In this document: piece after piece, positions 20,146 through 28,599 of the stretch | How positions within the stretch are numbered: position 1 is the stretch's first letter | How the letters are laid out: each line of letters starts with the position of its first letter | Assembly (NCBI RefSeq): GCF_000585395.1 | Contig: NZ_KK073875.1 | Coordinates: forward strand, 2,480,017-2,544,016 | Origin: Saccharibacillus sacchari DSM 19268 | Lineage (GTDB): Bacteria > Bacillota > Bacilli > Paenibacillales > Paenibacillaceae | Reading direction: 5' to 3' | Length of the DNA stretch: 64,000 nt | Notes under the pieces: generated by a model | What the model saw: only the letters and a program-made list of their open reading frames with translations | Database searches by the model: none | Told to the model about the DNA's origin: nothing | Made by a program: the position numbers and the translations under genes

Positions 20146-20979
20146 ATGTTCGGAATGAAAGAGCAATTTTCCAAATTATTCGGGCTGACGGAGCGTTCGG
20201 CCACAGACGAGGTCAAGCAGATTCCGGTAGGCGATATCGTCGGCAGTCCTTATCAGCCGCGAACGATCTTCGATGAAGAAAAGATCGAGGAGTTGTGCCA
20301 AACGATTCGAACGCACGGGATCATTCAACCGATCGTGGTTCGTCTTCGCGGCGGCAAACACGAGATTATCGCGGGTGAGCGTCGCTGGCGTGCGGTGCGT
20401 AAGTTGGGACTTCCCACGATACCCGCGATTGTCCGCGAGTTCAATGATTCGCAGACCGCTTCGATTGCGTTGATTGAGAACTTGCAGCGCGAAGGCCTGA
20501 CGGCTATCGAAGAAGCGATTGCTTACGAGAAGCTGATCGAGCTGCATCAATTGACGCAGGAAAGCCTGGCTCAACGGCTGGGCAAAAGCCAGTCGACGAT
20601 TGCCAATAAGCTTCGTCTGCTTCAGCTGCCGGAACCCGTAAAGTCGGCTCTGATGGAGCGCAAAATTACGGAGCGTCACGCGCGGGCTTTGTTATCGCTA
20701 GGCGGCGAAGAGCTTCAATTGCGCGTGCTCAAAGAAGTTGTCGAGAAAGAGCTGAACGTCAAACAGACGGAAGCGCGAGTTTCCTTTTACAAAGAAAAGG
20801 AAGCAGTAACGACCCAAAAGTCCAAGCGAGTCTCGTATACGAAAGACGTCCGGCTCGCACTGAATACGATTCGTCATTCCATCGATATGGTATCGGGTTC
20901 GGGGATGGATATTCAGACGACGGAAGCGGACCAGGGGGACCATTACGAGATCGTGATTCGGATTCCGAAGAAGTCCTGA
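20146..20979 (+). CDS. noc: Nucleoid occlusion protein Noc
   Basis: A ParB-family DNA-binding protein that prevents division over the chromosome. The ParB/Srx-like domain includes [18 protein letters not shown] and [13 protein letters not shown], then the helix-turn-helix region [24 protein letters not shown]. The N-terminus [11 protein letters not shown] is the amphipathic membrane-binding helix typical of Noc, which separates it from ParB. Starts at 20140 (GTG), 20146 or 20155 are possible; 20146 has AGGTGG close by and 20155 begins exactly at the helix. About 277 residues. Confidence 0.92.
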   Translation: MFGMKEQFSKLFGLTERSATDEVKQIPVGDIVGSPYQPRTIFDEEKIEELCQTIRTHGIIQPIVVRLRGGKHEIIAGERRWRAVRKLGLPTIPAIVREFNDSQTASIALIENLQREGLTAIEEAIAYEKLIELHQLTQESLAQRLGKSQSTIANKLRLLQLPEPVKSALMERKITERHARALLSLGGEELQLRVLKEVVEKELNVKQTEARVSFYKEKEAVTTQKSKRVSYTKDVRLALNTIRHSIDMVSGSGMDIQTTEADQGDHYEIVIRIPKKS

Positions 20980-21013
20980 CGGAATCATCAAAAGCCAACC
21001 GAGGTGAATCCGA

Positions 21014-21775
21014 TTGTCCAAAATTATTGCAATTGCCAACCAAAAGGGCGGCGTCGGTAAAACAACGACTTCCGTGAACCTGAGCGCAGGCCTGGCCAAG
21101 CTGGGGAAGCGCGTACTGCTGATCGACATCGACCCGCAGGGGAATACGACAAGCGGCGTCGGAATCAACAAGGCTGATGTGGGGCATTGCATTTATGACA
21201 TTCTCATCAACGAAGTGCATCCGAAGGAAGTCATCGTGCCGACGCATATCGAAGGACTCGACGTCATTCCGGCGACGATCCAATTGGCAGGAGCCGAGAT
21301 CGAACTGGTGCCGGTCGTCACGCGGGAGCTTCGGCTGAAAAAGAACATCCACCTGGTCAAAAAAGACTACGATTATATCCTCATCGATTGTCCGCCTTCC
21401 CTCGGCATTCTGACGATCAATTCGCTAACGGCTGCCGACTCGGTCATCATTCCGATCCAATGCGAGTATTACGCCTTGGAAGGGTTGAGCCAACTGCTGA
21501 ACACGGTGCGCCTCGTACAGAAACATCTCAACACCGAGCTTCAGATCGAAGGCGTACTGCTGACGATGCTGGACGCGCGCACGAATCTCGGCATTCAGGT
21601 CATCGAAGAAGTGAAAAAATATTTTCAGGATAAAGTGTACGGGACGATTATTCCGCGCAATGTGCGTTTAAGCGAAGCACCTTCGCACGGCCAGACGATC
21701 ATGACCTACGATCCGCGTTCCAAGGGAGCCGAAGTCTATATGGAGCTGGCAAAGGAAGTGGTTATCGGTGAATAA
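21014..21775 (+). CDS. parA: Chromosome-partitioning ATPase ParA/Soj
   Basis: A 253-residue deviant Walker ATPase (KGGVGKTTTSVNLSAGLA at the N-terminus, switch LLIDIDPQGNTT, and DYILIDCPPSLG) that acts with ParB in origin segregation and modulates DnaA. The start is TTG at 21014 behind GAGGTGA. Its end overlaps parB by eight bases. Confidence 0.97.
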   Translation: MSKIIAIANQKGGVGKTTTSVNLSAGLAKLGKRVLLIDIDPQGNTTSGVGINKADVGHCIYDILINEVHPKEVIVPTHIEGLDVIPATIQLAGAEIELVPVVTRELRLKKNIHLVKKDYDYILIDCPPSLGILTINSLTAADSVIIPIQCEYYALEGLSQLLNTVRLVQKHLNTELQIEGVLLTMLDARTNLGIQVIEEVKKYFQDKVYGTIIPRNVRLSEAPSHGQTIMTYDPRSKGAEVYMELAKEVVIGE

Positions 21776-22622
21776 GAAATTGGGCAAAGGGCTCGGCAAA
21801 GGACTGGACGCCCTGATTCCTTCGTTATCGGTAGGGGAAAACGACAAGGTGGTCGATGTGCCTTTGAACCGGCTGCGCGCCAATCCGTACCAGCCCCGGC
21901 ACTCTTTTGACGAGGAAGGGTTGCGAGAGCTGGCCGAATCGATCCGCCAGCACGGCGTGATCCAACCGATTATCGTTCGAAGCGTGTTAAAAGGGTATGA
22001 GATCATCGCAGGCGAACGTCGAACGCGTGCGTCCGCTCTGGCAGGTCGAACCAATATTCCGGCTGTCGTTCGCGAGTTTACCGATCAGCAGGTGATGGAG
22101 ATTGCGTTGATCGAGAATGTTCAGCGCGAGAACCTCAATGCGATGGAAATTGCGGTAGCGTATCAGTCGCTGATGGACGAGTTCAAGATGACGCAGGAGG
22201 ACCTGTCCGTCAAAGTCGGAAAGTCCCGCTCGCATATCGCCAACTTTTTGCGCCTACTGACGCTTCCGGAGGAAGTAAAAGACTTTGTTTCACGTGGAAC
22301 GCTCTCGATGGGGCACGCCAAAGCGATCGTCGGATTGAAAAATCCTTCGATCCAGATCGAGCTGGCCGAGCAGGCGATCCGCGAAGGGTGGAGTGTTCGC
22401 GATCTTGAAGAGGCGGTTCAAGAAGCGGGAAACAAGGCGAAAAACAAAGCGAAAAATAAACTCAAAAGACGCGATCCCTACATTGAAAATGTCGAGGAGT
22501 CGTTGCGGGAGCATTTTAAAACGTCAGTCAAGATCAAACCGGGCAGTCAGGAAAAAGGCAAGATCGAATTGAGTTATTATAACCAGCAGGATTTGCAGCG
22601 TTTGCTTGACCTGCTTCAATAG
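21768..22622 (+). CDS. parB: Chromosome-partitioning CTPase ParB/Spo0J
   Basis: A 284-residue parS-binding clamp. N-terminal box LGKGLGKGLDALIP, CTP-binding domain with NPYQPRHSFDEEG and AGERRTRASALAG, helix-turn-helix MTQEDLSVKVGKSRSHIANFLRLL, and a C-terminal dimerisation domain. It starts with GTG overlapping parA. A Lys/Asn-rich linker (NKAKNKAKNKLKRR) precedes the C-domain. Its coding sequence contains a parS site, as in B. subtilis. Confidence 0.97.
   Translation: MNKKLGKGLGKGLDALIPSLSVGENDKVVDVPLNRLRANPYQPRHSFDEEGLRELAESIRQHGVIQPIIVRSVLKGYEIIAGERRTRASALAGRTNIPAVVREFTDQQVMEIALIENVQRENLNAMEIAVAYQSLMDEFKMTQEDLSVKVGKSRSHIANFLRLLTLPEEVKDFVSRGTLSMGHAKAIVGLKNPSIQIELAEQAIREGWSVRDLEEAVQEAGNKAKNKAKNKLKRRDPYIENVEESLREHFKTSVKIKPGSQEKGKIELSYYNQQDLQRLLDLLQ
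22286..22301. promoter_or_regulatory. parS: parS site inside parB
   Basis: TGTTTCACGTGGAACG, matching the parS consensus at 15 of 16 positions. B. subtilis also carries a parS inside spo0J. Confidence 0.85.
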
Positions 22623-22665
22623 AAGGTTCCGCGTCAGGCGGACGCGCACGGAAGGAGAACCGAGT

Positions 22666-23835
22666 ATGAACAGAGCAAGCGATAAGCCTGTCATTTATCT
22701 CGATCATGCCGCAACTTCCTGGCCGAAGCCCAATTCGGTGCTTGAAGCGATGCAGCATTCGATGCTGGAAGAAGCGGCCAATCCGGGCCGCGGCGGACAT
22801 CGTATGGCGATCGCCGCAGGTCGGGTGCTGATGCGGACGCGAATAGAGCTTGCTCGCCTGTTCGGAATTTCGAATCCGAGCGATATTGCCTTCATGCCCA
22901 ATACGACGGCTGCATTGAATCAAGCAATCAAAGGACTGCTGCGACAGGGGGATCATGTGATCGCGACGATGATCGAACATAATTCCGTTCGTCGTCCGTT
23001 GGAGTACATGCGTCAAGAGCACGGTGTTCAAGTCGATTACGTTCAGGTCGACGAGACGGGGAAGATTGACCTGCTGCAGCTAAAGTCGCTTTGTCGCGCC
23101 AACACCCGCCTGATCGTATGCAACCACAGTTCGAACTTGCTTGGTAACGTATTGCCGTTGACGGATATCGCTGAGCTTGCTCGCAGCCGGGGGGCTTTCT
23201 TCTTGGTGGATGCCGCTCAGAGTGCGGGAGTCATGGATATCGATGTTGGGGCTTCAGGAATCGATATGCTGGCTTTTCCCGGACATAAGGGACTACTAGG
23301 CCCGCAGGGAACAGGCGGGTTGTACATCCATCCTTCCATCGATCTTGTTCCCTTGATCCATGGAGGGACAGGAAGTCAGTCCGAAGAAGCCAATCAACCG
23401 TCCGTGCGTCCGGATCGATATGAGTCAGGTACACCGAATACCGTAGGTATTGCCGGATTGGGTGCGGGAGTTCGTTATGTTCGAAGTGAAGGGCCTGCTG
23501 CGATCGGTCGCCACGAATGGGAGTTGACGCAATCGCTGATGGAACAACTGTCCTCGTTAGAGGGACTTCGCTTGCTGGGTCCGCAATTGGGCGAACCGCG
23601 TACGGGCATCGTTTCTTTTACACTGAAAGGAATGGATTCGGCCGAGATTGCTTTCCGCTTGGATCGGGATTACGGCATCGCGGTCCGAGCCGGTTACCAT
23701 TGCACGCCGCTGGCGCATCATTCGGCCAACACGTCGATAAGCGGCGCGGTACGCAGCAGTTTCGGCTACACCACGACCCGGGCCGATATTGAAGCACTGA
23801 TTATCGCCATGCGGGACATTGCAGCTTCCGTGTAA
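22666..23835 (+). CDS. Class V aminotransferase / cysteine desulfurase-like protein
   Basis: A 389-residue PLP enzyme. The PLP lysine lies in MLAFPGHKGLLGPQGTGGLY, the cofactor-binding aspartate in FFLVDAAQSAGV, and a loop cysteine in RAGYHCTPLAHHS. The N-terminus IYLDHAATSWPKP is shared with NifS/SufS-type enzymes and the related group often found in Firmicutes without a defined partner. The start at 22666 is chosen for its GGAAGGAG. No iron-sulfur scaffold gene is nearby, so the sulfur acceptor is unknown. It follows parB by 43 nt. Confidence 0.85.
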   Translation: MNRASDKPVIYLDHAATSWPKPNSVLEAMQHSMLEEAANPGRGGHRMAIAAGRVLMRTRIELARLFGISNPSDIAFMPNTTAALNQAIKGLLRQGDHVIATMIEHNSVRRPLEYMRQEHGVQVDYVQVDETGKIDLLQLKSLCRANTRLIVCNHSSNLLGNVLPLTDIAELARSRGAFFLVDAAQSAGVMDIDVGASGIDMLAFPGHKGLLGPQGTGGLYIHPSIDLVPLIHGGTGSQSEEANQPSVRPDRYESGTPNTVGIAGLGAGVRYVRSEGPAAIGRHEWELTQSLMEQLSSLEGLRLLGPQLGEPRTGIVSFTLKGMDSAEIAFRLDRDYGIAVRAGYHCTPLAHHSANTSISGAVRSSFGYTTTRADIEALIIAMRDIAASV

Positions 23836-23913
23836 GGCGGCTCAAAATCGGGTAAATATCGAAAATGCACCCGAGCCTCGTACGTTGACCGCTTTTACGC
23901 ATTTCCAATACAT

Positions 23914-23975
23914 CGGCGCGCATGCAAGTGGCCGGGATCGTCGCTTGTCGATCCGTTTCGCTCGCATGCGCGCCG
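23914..23975. repeat. Long perfect-arm hairpin before the DUF4446 gene
   Basis: Twelve-base arms CGGCGCGCATGC and GCATGCGCGCCG pair perfectly, with an inner GGATCG/CGATCC stem (23935-23940, 23949-23954). No T run follows. It lies 32 nt upstream of the next start codon. It does not share the linkers of repeat family 1. Confidence 0.7.
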
Positions 23976-24007
23976 CAGATAAGCGACAGAAGGGAAAGAG
24001 TCGAAGC

Positions 24008-24514
24008 ATGACAGAATTGAATGAATTAGTTTCCGAGCAGATATTCGTAATAATGTCCCTCCTGGCAGTACTGGTGCTTATCCTTCTGATTATTGCGATT
24101 GTACAATCGGTCAAGCTGGGCCGACTGCGTAAGCGGTACGAACGCATGATGGCGGGTGCAGGAGTCGAAGACCTGGAATCGCTGCTGCTCAATTTGAAAA
24201 TGCAGACGGATTCCGTCGAAGACGAGCAGGAGAAACAGCGTCGTTCGCTCATGACGATCGAGCAGCGTCAGCGGATGTCGAAGTCGAAGCTCGGCATCAA
24301 GCGCTACAATGCATTTTCCGATCAAGGGAGCGACCTCAGTTTTTCCCTCGCGCTGTTGGATGATCTGGATAACGGTATCGTTCTGAGCGGTCTGCATAAC
24401 CGGGACAGCTCTTACGTATACGCCAAGCCGCTTGAACAGGGGACTTCGAAATACGCGTTGTCGCCGGAAGAAAAAGAAGCGGTTGAGCTGGCGCGCAAAG
24501 AGGGTCAAAAGTGA
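24008..24514 (+). CDS. DUF4446 family membrane-anchored protein
   Basis: A 168-residue protein with one N-terminal membrane helix (IFVIMSLLAVLVLILLIIAI), a coiled-coil stretch (GRLRKRYERMMAGAGVEDLESLL) and a compact domain with the family pattern GIKRYNAFSDQGSDLSFSLA and LHNRDSSYVYAKP. The function of DUF4446 is unknown to me. It is conserved next to parB in Paenibacillaceae and other Firmicutes. Its stop overlaps the next start. Confidence 0.88.
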   Translation: MTELNELVSEQIFVIMSLLAVLVLILLIIAIVQSVKLGRLRKRYERMMAGAGVEDLESLLLNLKMQTDSVEDEQEKQRRSLMTIEQRQRMSKSKLGIKRYNAFSDQGSDLSFSLALLDDLDNGIVLSGLHNRDSSYVYAKPLEQGTSKYALSPEEKEAVELARKEGQK

Positions 24515-24771
24515 TCGGCGCGCGCGTTATGGCATTCGACTCCTCCCAGCAGGCGCTTCGCGCCGAAATGTTGCTGGAAGAGCGGGGTATTGCGTTCGAC
24601 ATGATTCCGACCCCTGGAGCCATTACGGCGGGATGCGCGTTGAGCCTTTCTTTTTCGACGGAAGAACTTGGGCGTGTCATGGCGGTTGTGCAAGAAGAAC
24701 ATATCGAGATCCGCGGAATTTTCCGGGCTGGCGATTCTTCCGGCGAGGGCTCCTTCGAACAATTGGTCTGA
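24511..24771 (+). CDS. DUF3343 domain protein
   Basis: An 86-residue protein starting at a GTG that overlaps the preceding stop by four bases, so translation is coupled. Family features are the N-terminal AFDSSQQALRAEMLLEERGI and the central PTPGAITAGCALSLSF, the latter with a conserved cysteine. DUF3343 proteins are often linked to selenium or sulfur metabolism genes elsewhere. Here the cysteine desulfurase-like gene two genes upstream is the only hint of such a link. Confidence 0.82.
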   Translation: MIGARVMAFDSSQQALRAEMLLEERGIAFDMIPTPGAITAGCALSLSFSTEELGRVMAVVQEEHIEIRGIFRAGDSSGEGSFEQLV

Positions 24772-24907
24772 TTGACTATAACGAATACGAACGAGGTACC
24801 CGTGCCCGGGTCGCAATGTGTCTATCCCAGATGCTGATGCGATTCGGGCGTTGTGCCAGTATGCGGTCTCGACCGACTGAAACCCTGCAAAAGGAAGGAG
24901 TGTTAGC

Positions 24908-26029
24908 ATGTTTGAAGGATTTTTGAGTGCAGCAACGACGAGTACGGCTACAGACGGGACAGAGGGCGGCAGCGCACCGGAAGCACCGGCGGGTGATCCT
25001 TCTGAAACGGTCCAAGAGGCATTGTCGTTTACCGCAAAGCTTTGGGATCAGGTGACGGACCCCGCCATGTGGTGGGGAATTGCCGATACGGCGATTCGCA
25101 TTGTGCTGATTATCATTTTGGCGCAGATTGCGATTCGCATTGCCTACAAGGTGATCGATCGGGCCTTACTGAAACAGAAGCAGGATAGCGGAGAAAATAA
25201 ATTCCGCGTCAAGCCGCGCCGGTTCGTGACGATCGGCAAGCTGCTCAAAAATATGGTCGTGATCGTGCTTAACTTTATGATGTTGATGCTGATTATCTCC
25301 GAACTCGGCTATGATCTGGCTCCTCTGATTGCGGGTGCCGGTGTAATCGGCCTTGCGATAGGCTTCGGTGCGCAGAGTTTGGTCAAAGACGTTATTACCG
25401 GATTTTTCATCGTCTTTGAAGATCAATTCGCGGTAGGCGACGTTGTCCAGATTGCCACCTTCAAAGGCACGGTCGAAGTCATTGGCCTGCGAACAACGCG
25501 GCTGCGTAATTGGAACGGTGAAGTTTATGCGATTCCGAACGGAACGATCACGAACGTAACGAACTTCTCGTTGGCCGATGCCAAAGCCGTGATCGATATT
25601 CCGATGAGCGCTGACCGTGCCTTGGATGAAGCGACCCATCTGGTTGCCAACTCTTTGGAAAAGGTTAGCGATGAAAATGAAAAGGTATTGGGTACTCCGA
25701 AAATTCATGGCGTGCAAACGATGACGACCGGGGAGTATACGCTTCGCGTTACGGTAAGCTGCTCGCCTAACGCCCAGGCAGAGGTAGAAAGCCTGATCCG
25801 GGGCGAGGTGAAGCGGGCGATGGAGCGAAGCGATGCTTTGAAGCAGGCGCTGGCCGAAGAGGCCGAGCGCAAGGCTCAAGCGGCAGAAGAGGAACAAGCC
25901 CGTGAATCCGCTGCTGCGTCATCCGAGATCGCGGAGACGAAAACGGAAGGGCTGGGTAAACCGGAGTCGGAAAAAACCGATGCGGAGAAGACGCCGAATA
26001 CGGAGGACAAGCCGCATTCGGCAAAGTAA
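24908..26029 (+). CDS. Small-conductance mechanosensitive channel, MscS family
   Basis: A 373-residue membrane channel that opens on hypo-osmotic stress. Membrane helices lie near residues 59-85 and 115-135; the pore helix TM3 reads GAGVIGLAIGFGAQSLVKDVITGFF, and the beta domain begins FEDQFAVGDVVQI. The last ~75 residues form a charged Ala/Glu/Lys-rich tail (EERKAQAAEEEQ-like repeats) beyond the normal MscS core, probably a cytosolic coiled coil. It resembles B. subtilis YkuT by layout. Confidence 0.92.
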   Translation: MFEGFLSAATTSTATDGTEGGSAPEAPAGDPSETVQEALSFTAKLWDQVTDPAMWWGIADTAIRIVLIIILAQIAIRIAYKVIDRALLKQKQDSGENKFRVKPRRFVTIGKLLKNMVVIVLNFMMLMLIISELGYDLAPLIAGAGVIGLAIGFGAQSLVKDVITGFFIVFEDQFAVGDVVQIATFKGTVEVIGLRTTRLRNWNGEVYAIPNGTITNVTNFSLADAKAVIDIPMSADRALDEATHLVANSLEKVSDENEKVLGTPKIHGVQTMTTGEYTLRVTVSCSPNAQAEVESLIRGEVKRAMERSDALKQALAEEAERKAQAAEEEQARESAAASSEIAETKTEGLGKPESEKTDAEKTPNTEDKPHSAK

Positions 26030-26047
26030 GCGAAGGGGGTGGCCCGG

Positions 26048-26254
26048 TTGGAACGCAAAGTATTCGGCTTGGGAGACATCGTACAGATGAAAAAGCCGCA
26101 TCCGTGCGGCAGCAACGAAATGGAGATCATTCGCATGGGCATGGACATTCGGATCAAGTGCGTCGGCTGTCAGCATAGCGTGTTGATTCCACGCGTCAAG
26201 TTCGAGAAAAACATGAAAAAGGTGCTGAAGTCTGCGGCAGCGGACGAGCAATAA
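26048..26254 (+). CDS. DUF951 family protein
   Basis: A small basic protein of 68 residues with the DUF951 signature MKKPHPCGSNEMEIIRMGMDIRIKC followed by VGCQHSVLIPR. Three cysteines (PCG, IKC, GCQ) suggest possible metal binding. I choose the TTG at 26048 because AGGGGG lies the right distance upstream; a GTG at 26039 would overlap that site. It is a usual neighbour of mscS-like genes upstream of rpsF in Firmicutes. Function unknown. Confidence 0.85.
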   Translation: MERKVFGLGDIVQMKKPHPCGSNEMEIIRMGMDIRIKCVGCQHSVLIPRVKFEKNMKKVLKSAAADEQ

Positions 26255-26387
26255 GTAAAAGGCTTCGGGTTAGCGGCTTGTCTTCATTTACTGGGGACAA
26301 GCCGTCGATCTGATTCGAGATTAAAAGGCGTTCGGATCGAAGCTTCGTCGGAGTTCAGAAATATTTTTGAAAATACTGATAAAGCGC

Positions 26388-26416
26388 TTGATTTTTACTT
26401 GAGCCTGCTATATAAT
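26388..26416 (+). promoter_or_regulatory. tRNA-Ser promoter
   Basis: TTGATT (26388-26393), 17 nt, then TATAAT (26411-26416), 26 nt before the tRNA. Confidence 0.75.
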
Positions 26417-26441
26417 AAATTCTGTTGTGACACTTATTTAT

Positions 26442-26532
26442 GGAGAGGTACCCAAGAGGCCCAAGGGGGCTGACTCGAAATCAGTTAGGCGTGTCAAAGC
26501 GTGCGTGGGTTCGAATCCCACCCTCTCCGCCA
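26442..26532 (+). tRNA. tRNA-Ser (anticodon CGA)
   Basis: A 91-nt class II tRNA. Acceptor GGAGAGG pairs with CCTCTCC, CCA is encoded, and the T-loop GGTTCGAATCC is present. The anticodon loop in CTGA-CTCGAAA-TCAG gives CGA, reading UCG serine codons. The long variable arm (TAGGCGTGTCAAAGCGTGCG) confirms a serine-type tRNA. Confidence 0.96.
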
Positions 26533-26548
26533 TATTGTTACTCAGACT

Positions 26549-26570
26549 AACGACCGTGGGTCGTTTTTTT
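26549..26570 (+). terminator. tRNA-Ser terminator
   Basis: AACGACC and GGTCGTT arms with a three-base loop, then a run of T. Confidence 0.85.
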
Positions 26571-26594
26571 GTTTTGAAGGGCTGGAAATTTTTA

Positions 26595-26623
26595 TTGATG
26601 CCATAAGCAAAGTCTGATATAAT
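26595..26623 (+). promoter_or_regulatory. rpsF-ssb-rpsR promoter
   Basis: TTGATG (26595-26600), 17 nt, TATAAT (26618-26623), giving a ~70-nt leader before rpsF. Confidence 0.8.
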
Positions 26624-26627
26624 AATA

Positions 26628-26685
26628 CGGTCCGGGCTTAACGCCCGTTCCTTGCTCCCAACCCGATTGGGGGCCTTAGTCCAAG
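26628..26685 (+). promoter_or_regulatory. Possible S6:S18-binding leader of rpsF
   Basis: The leader folds into a GGGC-TTAAC-GCCC hairpin and a second stem CCCAA-CCCGA-TTGGG with an exposed CCG. Many bacteria carry an rpsF leader motif with CCG recognised by the S6-S18 complex for autoregulation. The position and the CCG fit, but I could not verify the full consensus. Confidence 0.35.
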
Positions 26686-26699
26686 AGGAGGTGAAATAT

Positions 26700-26990
26700 A
26701 TGCGTAACTATGAAGTGATGTACATCATTCGTCCAGACGTTGAACAAGAAGCGGTAGACGCCGCAATCAATAGATTCTCGGGCATCATCACTGACGGTAA
26801 CGGCGAAATTACCAAGCACGATGCTATGGGTAAGCGTCGCCTCGCGTATGAGATCAAGAAACATCGTGACGGATTCTACGTTCTGACTAACTTCACGGCT
26901 GAACCAGCTGTCGTTACAGAGCTTGAGCGCGTCATGAAGATTTCCGATGATGTCATCCGCTACCTGATTACCGCAGTACCAACGAAGTAA
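26700..26990 (+). CDS. rpsF: 30S ribosomal protein S6
   Basis: A 96-residue protein with the S6 fold pattern (MRNYEVMYIIRPDVEQEAVD and RRLAYEIKKHRDGFYVL). The start at 26700 follows AGAGGAGG; a longer in-frame start upstream runs through the leader and is rejected. S6 binds S18 on the 30S platform, and the two genes flank ssb here. Confidence 0.97.
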   Translation: MRNYEVMYIIRPDVEQEAVDAAINRFSGIITDGNGEITKHDAMGKRRLAYEIKKHRDGFYVLTNFTAEPAVVTELERVMKISDDVIRYLITAVPTK

Positions 26991-27023
26991 CAGTCGATCT
27001 AATCGGCAAAGGAGGGGACCGAG

Positions 27024-27581
27024 ATGTTGAACCGAGTCATTTTGATCGGCCGGCTGACACGTGACCCTGAGCTGCGGTACACGCCTGCGGGCGTAGCCGT
27101 AACCCAGTTTACGATTGCAGTCGACCGTCCGTTTACGAGCCAGGGTGGAGAACGCGAAGCGGACTTCATTCCGGTAGTCACCTGGCGCCAACTGGCTGAG
27201 ACTTGCGCAAACTATTTGCGCAAAGGACGCCTGACGGCGGTAGAAGGCCGTATTCAAGTACGGAACTACGACAATAATGAAGGAAAGCGTGTATACGTGA
27301 CCGAAGTTATTGCCGATAATGTCCGTTTCCTGGAATCGCCGAATCGCGAAGGCGGCGGCGGATCGGGCCGCGACGAGTCGTCCTCTTACGGAGGCGGCAA
27401 CAGTGGTGGCAATAGCAGCGGTGGCGGAAACCGTCCCGAACCATCTTACGGTGGTAACGGTGGCGGCGGAAATCGCGGCGGCGGTAGCCAAGCTCCTCGC
27501 GGAGGCGGCAGCAATAATCAGGATCCTTTTTCCGATGACGGAAGACCGATCGATATTTCGGATGATGACCTGCCATTCTAA
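27024..27581 (+). CDS. ssb: Single-stranded DNA-binding protein
   Basis: A 185-residue SSB. OB-fold at residues 1-110 ([23 protein letters not shown]), then a glycine/asparagine-rich flexible linker of ~60 residues ([13 protein letters not shown]), and the acidic protein-recruitment tip ending DDDLPF. It lies between rpsF and rpsR as in B. subtilis, where it is also SOS-inducible; I saw no LexA box here. Confidence 0.97.
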   Translation: MLNRVILIGRLTRDPELRYTPAGVAVTQFTIAVDRPFTSQGGEREADFIPVVTWRQLAETCANYLRKGRLTAVEGRIQVRNYDNNEGKRVYVTEVIADNVRFLESPNREGGGGSGRDESSSYGGGNSGGNSSGGGNRPEPSYGGNGGGGNRGGGSQAPRGGGSNNQDPFSDDGRPIDISDDDLPF

Positions 27582-27602
27582 TTATAGAAAGGAATGAATC
27601 GA

Positions 27603-27878
27603 ATGAGCTTTAGACAACGTGATGCCGGAGACGGCGAAAGACGTCCTAGCGGCGGCCGTCGTGGTCGCAACAAGCGCCGTAAAGTGTGCTATTTCACTGT
27701 AAATAAAATCACTTTCATCGACTATAAAGATACGGACCTGCTTCGTAAATTTATCAGTGAGCGCGGCAAAATTTTGCCACGTCGCGTAACAGGCACAAGC
27801 GCGAAATACCAACGCATGCTGACTGTTGCAATCAAACGTTCGCGTCAGGTAGCCCTGCTGCCTTACACAACGGAATAG
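27603..27878 (+). CDS. rpsR: 30S ribosomal protein S18
   Basis: A 91-residue basic protein with the S18 core [20 protein letters not shown] and [20 protein letters not shown]. The N-terminal extension ([20 protein letters not shown]) precedes a KVCYFTVNK segment with a cysteine. AGAAAGG lies before the ATG at 27603. It closes the rpsF-ssb-rpsR operon. Confidence 0.96.
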   Translation: MSFRQRDAGDGERRPSGGRRGRNKRRKVCYFTVNKITFIDYKDTDLLRKFISERGKILPRRVTGTSAKYQRMLTVAIKRSRQVALLPYTTE

Positions 27879-27891
27879 TATAATTTCCCGA

Positions 27892-27927
27892 GAGACGATT
27901 GGCCTTTGGCCGGTCGTCTCTTTTTTT
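27892..27927 (+). terminator. rpsR terminator
   Basis: GAGACGA and TCGTCTC arms with an inner GGCC/GGCC pairing, followed by seven T. Confidence 0.9.
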
Positions 27928-28599
27928 GTTTTCGAAAAGAACGTTAACAGAGACAAAAAAAGCTGTACAAATATGAAAACGTTCTTATAATAGAAGGAAA
28001 ATAAAAAAACCTGGCGTGACAAAAAAGACTATCCTTTTGCCCGTGATATGCTAGAATGAAAAAACTCCCTATTTTAAAGGCAAATTCCTTCAAACTTCGA
28101 ATTCTCATTGTACATATTTGTTATCTAATCTCACATCAAAAGATAATCGTATTACATATTCTTTCCTAAAAGGTTTCGTTTGCATACAAGTCGACGTTTT
28201 TTTATACATGATAAAGAGATAAAATACACATTTGAGCTCGAAATGAAACTAAAAAAGGTTTTTTTTCTCAAAAAAAGTGTTGACGTGAGTATATTTTACA
28301 CGTATTATTTACATTAAATTTACCGCTGGTTCATTAAGCCGACGCTTTATTTCAGGTCATTGCGCGGTTTGAAATCGACCAAAGGTTAAATGCCAAGGTA
28401 CCAAATGCGTTTATGCATTTATACCGGAGATGGATGCATCCGATGTGTAAGCAGTTTACAAAAGCTGACGAAACACGCGAGGCTCAGCCATCCCAATGTC
28501 GATCGCCGTAAAGTTTGTTTGAAATAATCAGAACGCTCTGCGATTTCCGATTATTTTTATAGCTTTTGCTGCTTTTAAACTTCGATTAGGGGGATCTAC
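27928..28599 (+). other. Long AT-rich region upstream of the peptide transporter
   Basis: About 670 nt without a gene. The first 350 nt are very AT-rich. A strong promoter (TTGACG 28280-28285, 17 nt, TATTAT 28303-28308) would give a leader of ~285 nt. Near its end AATAATC (28523-28529) and GATTATT (28549-28555) form a stem followed by TTTTAT, a weak terminator-like structure 40 nt before the start codon. I recognised no known riboswitch or T-box. Confidence 0.45.
28280..28308 (+). promoter_or_regulatory. Promoter of the oligopeptide transporter operon
   Basis: TTGACG and TATTAT separated by exactly 17 nt in AT-rich DNA. Confidence 0.65.
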
